13,333 nucleotides of DNA. It comes from Thermoleophilia bacterium (GTDB lineage Bacteria > Actinomycetota > Thermoleophilia > Gaiellales > SKUG01). Position 1 is the first letter of the stretch. Every line of letters starts with the position of its first letter. Location of the stretch: NCBI GenBank assembly GCA_025964455.1, contig JAOPYU010000317.1, forward strand, positions 1-13,333, read 5' to 3'. Position numbers and translations under genes: made by a program. The notes beneath the pieces are model-generated. The model searched no databases and was not told the DNA's origin. It worked only from the letters and a program-made list of their open reading frames with translations. Shown here piece by piece: positions 12,730 through 13,333 of this stretch.

Positions 12730-12758
12730 TCGTCAATGCCGGAGCCGCGTGCTATCGT
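12730..12758 (+). promoter_or_regulatory. Probable promoter of tRNA-Arg
   Basis: TCGTCA (12730-12735, four of six of TTGACA) and TATCGT (12753-12758, four of six of TATAAT) are separated by 17 bp. The -10 ends 14 bp before the mature tRNA 5' end at 12773, appropriate for a short leader. Confidence 0.45.
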
Positions 12759-12772
12759 TCCCGCGCAAGCAT

Positions 12773-12846
12773 GCGCCCGTAGCTCAGCTGGATAGAGCAC
12801 CAGGCTTCGAACCTGGGGGTCGGAGGTTCGAATCCTTCCGGGCGCA
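12773..12846 (+). tRNA. tRNA-Arg (anticodon UCG)
   Basis: This 74-nt sequence folds as a standard tRNA. Acceptor GCGCCCG (12773-12779) pairs perfectly with CGGGCGC (12839-12845), with discriminator A at 12846. The D-arm is AGCTCAGCTGGATAGAGC; the anticodon arm CCAGG-CTTCGAA-CCTGG gives TCG, reading CGA. The T-arm is GGAGG-TTCGAAT-CCTTC with one G-U pair. No CCA is encoded. Sequence composition changes immediately downstream, making its 3' half a candidate integration site. Confidence 0.96.
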
Positions 12847-12893
12847 CTTTGTCCCTGCATATGGCGGGGTCGGTTTGTTACCTCACGCCAGAG

Positions 12894-12906
12894 CGGGAAA
12901 TTCCCG
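12894..12906. promoter_or_regulatory. 13-bp palindrome between tRNA-Arg and the nuclease gene
   Basis: CGGGAA-A-TTCCCG is a perfect inverted repeat around a single A, 106 bp before the nuclease ATG. It could be an operator or recombination-associated site. The remaining sequence from 12847 to 13012 shows no open frame I would support and no clear promoter. Confidence 0.3.
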
Positions 12907-13012
12907 GTCTCCGCCGCGCAATCGGTGCTCCTGCGCGGGTTGGTTGGTACGGGTCATTGTAGCTGCTCGATGCCCCCTTCGATCTCCGATGCATCTGGCA
13001 GGATCACCGCGC

Positions 13013-13333
13013 ATGAACGTTGCGTTCGAACATTTCCAGCACGAACACGGGGACGGGGGGGCGCGGGAGCACTTCGAGGACTTCGTCGTGGCAACTGTCA
13101 AGGCGCTCTACCCTGGCGCGCAACCAATTCGTGCTCACCCGGGGGATGGCGGAATCGACGTCTATCTCGGGTCTCTTGCCAATGGCAAAGTCGCCGTTTG
13201 GCAGGCGAAATTCTACCTGAATGGCGAACTCACCAATTCTCGGCAGGGGAGCGTCAAGCACTCCTACGCACAGGCAAAGAAGAAGGCGCTTGAAAAGGGC
13301 TACGAGATCGTAAAGTGGACCCTCTGCGTGCCC
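13013..13333 (+). CDS. N-terminal PD-(D/E)xK (Mrr-like) nuclease domain protein, truncated by window end
   Basis: 107 residues are visible and the gene continues past the edge. The pattern matches a restriction-endonuclease-like fold: a helix with E22 (EHFEDFVVATVKALYPG), then GDGGIDVYLG with D49, then VAVWQAKF with Q64 and K66. The order E...D...QxK is that of Mrr_cat-type nucleases. The last stretch, GYEIVKWTLCVP, resembles segments I recall after such domains in multidomain defence effectors (nuclease joined to a STAND NTPase or other sensor), but the partner domain lies outside the window. ATG 13013 is preceded by CAGGA nine bases upstream. Codons such as AAA, AAT, ATT, TAT and TTT are common here and rare elsewhere in the window, suggesting horizontal acquisition. 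No signal peptide. Nuclease fold likely; biological role inferred. Confidence 0.75.
   Translation, partial: MNVAFEHFQHEHGDGGAREHFEDFVVATVKALYPGAQPIRAHPGDGGIDVYLGSLANGKVAVWQAKFYLNGELTNSRQGSVKHSYAQAKKKALEKGYEIVKWTLCVP

Noticed and set aside
13024..13040. GTTCGAACATTTCCAG resembling the tRNA-Arg T-arm, as a possible attachment repeat
   Set aside because: Only partial identity, only about 200 bp from the tRNA, and inside the nuclease coding region; a chance match is more likely.
1..13333. CRISPR arrays, insertion sequences, rRNA, riboswitches
   Set aside because: No spaced direct-repeat array, transposase gene, rRNA segment or recognisable riboswitch core was seen on either strand.

Overview
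The window is a GC-rich stretch of bacterial chromosome with densely packed genes. The G/C-biased third codon positions, tRNA genes without an encoded CCA end, and an exported subtilase with a Trp-Gly repeat tail suggest a high-GC Gram-positive bacterium (Actinomycetota, possibly the Thermoleophilia side). That placement is inference; the window holds no rRNA or other decisive marker.

Layout. Positions 1-1306 (minus) carry trigger factor, running off the left edge, with tRNA-Leu(UAG) just upstream in the same direction. Divergent from these is a small cupin gene (1453-1875), followed by two unrecognised genes that converge: a 173-aa membrane-associated protein (1968-2489) and a 339-aa soluble protein (2496-3515, minus). 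Positions 3782-7422 hold a two-gene unit: an exported S8 serine protease whose C-terminus is nine tandem ASxWG-type pentapeptides, then a membrane sensor histidine kinase (six-helix membrane region, GAF, PAS, HisKA, HATPase). The kinase start codon lies inside the last protease repeat, so the two genes overlap and are probably translationally coupled. A 119-aa unrecognised gene converges on the kinase with overlapping stop codons. Positions 7869-12595 are ordinary metabolic genes: a nitronate monooxygenase-like flavoprotein; a GTGA-coupled pair encoding a Bcp-type peroxiredoxin and an alpha/beta hydrolase (minus); a short-chain dehydrogenase; and a 14-helix DHA2-type MFS exporter (minus).

The right edge changes character. 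tRNA-Arg(UCG) at 12773-12846 is followed by DNA richer in A/T and in codons such as AAA, AAT and ATT. The last gene starts at 13013 and is cut by the window end. Its N-terminus carries a PD-(D/E)xK nuclease signature (E22, D49, QAK 64-66). A tRNA gene followed by a compositionally different nuclease gene is the classic layout of an integrated island, often a defence island, and is the strongest lead for something undescribed just beyond the window. The protease-kinase unit is the second lead. Several convergent gene pairs also share inverted repeats that span both stop codons.
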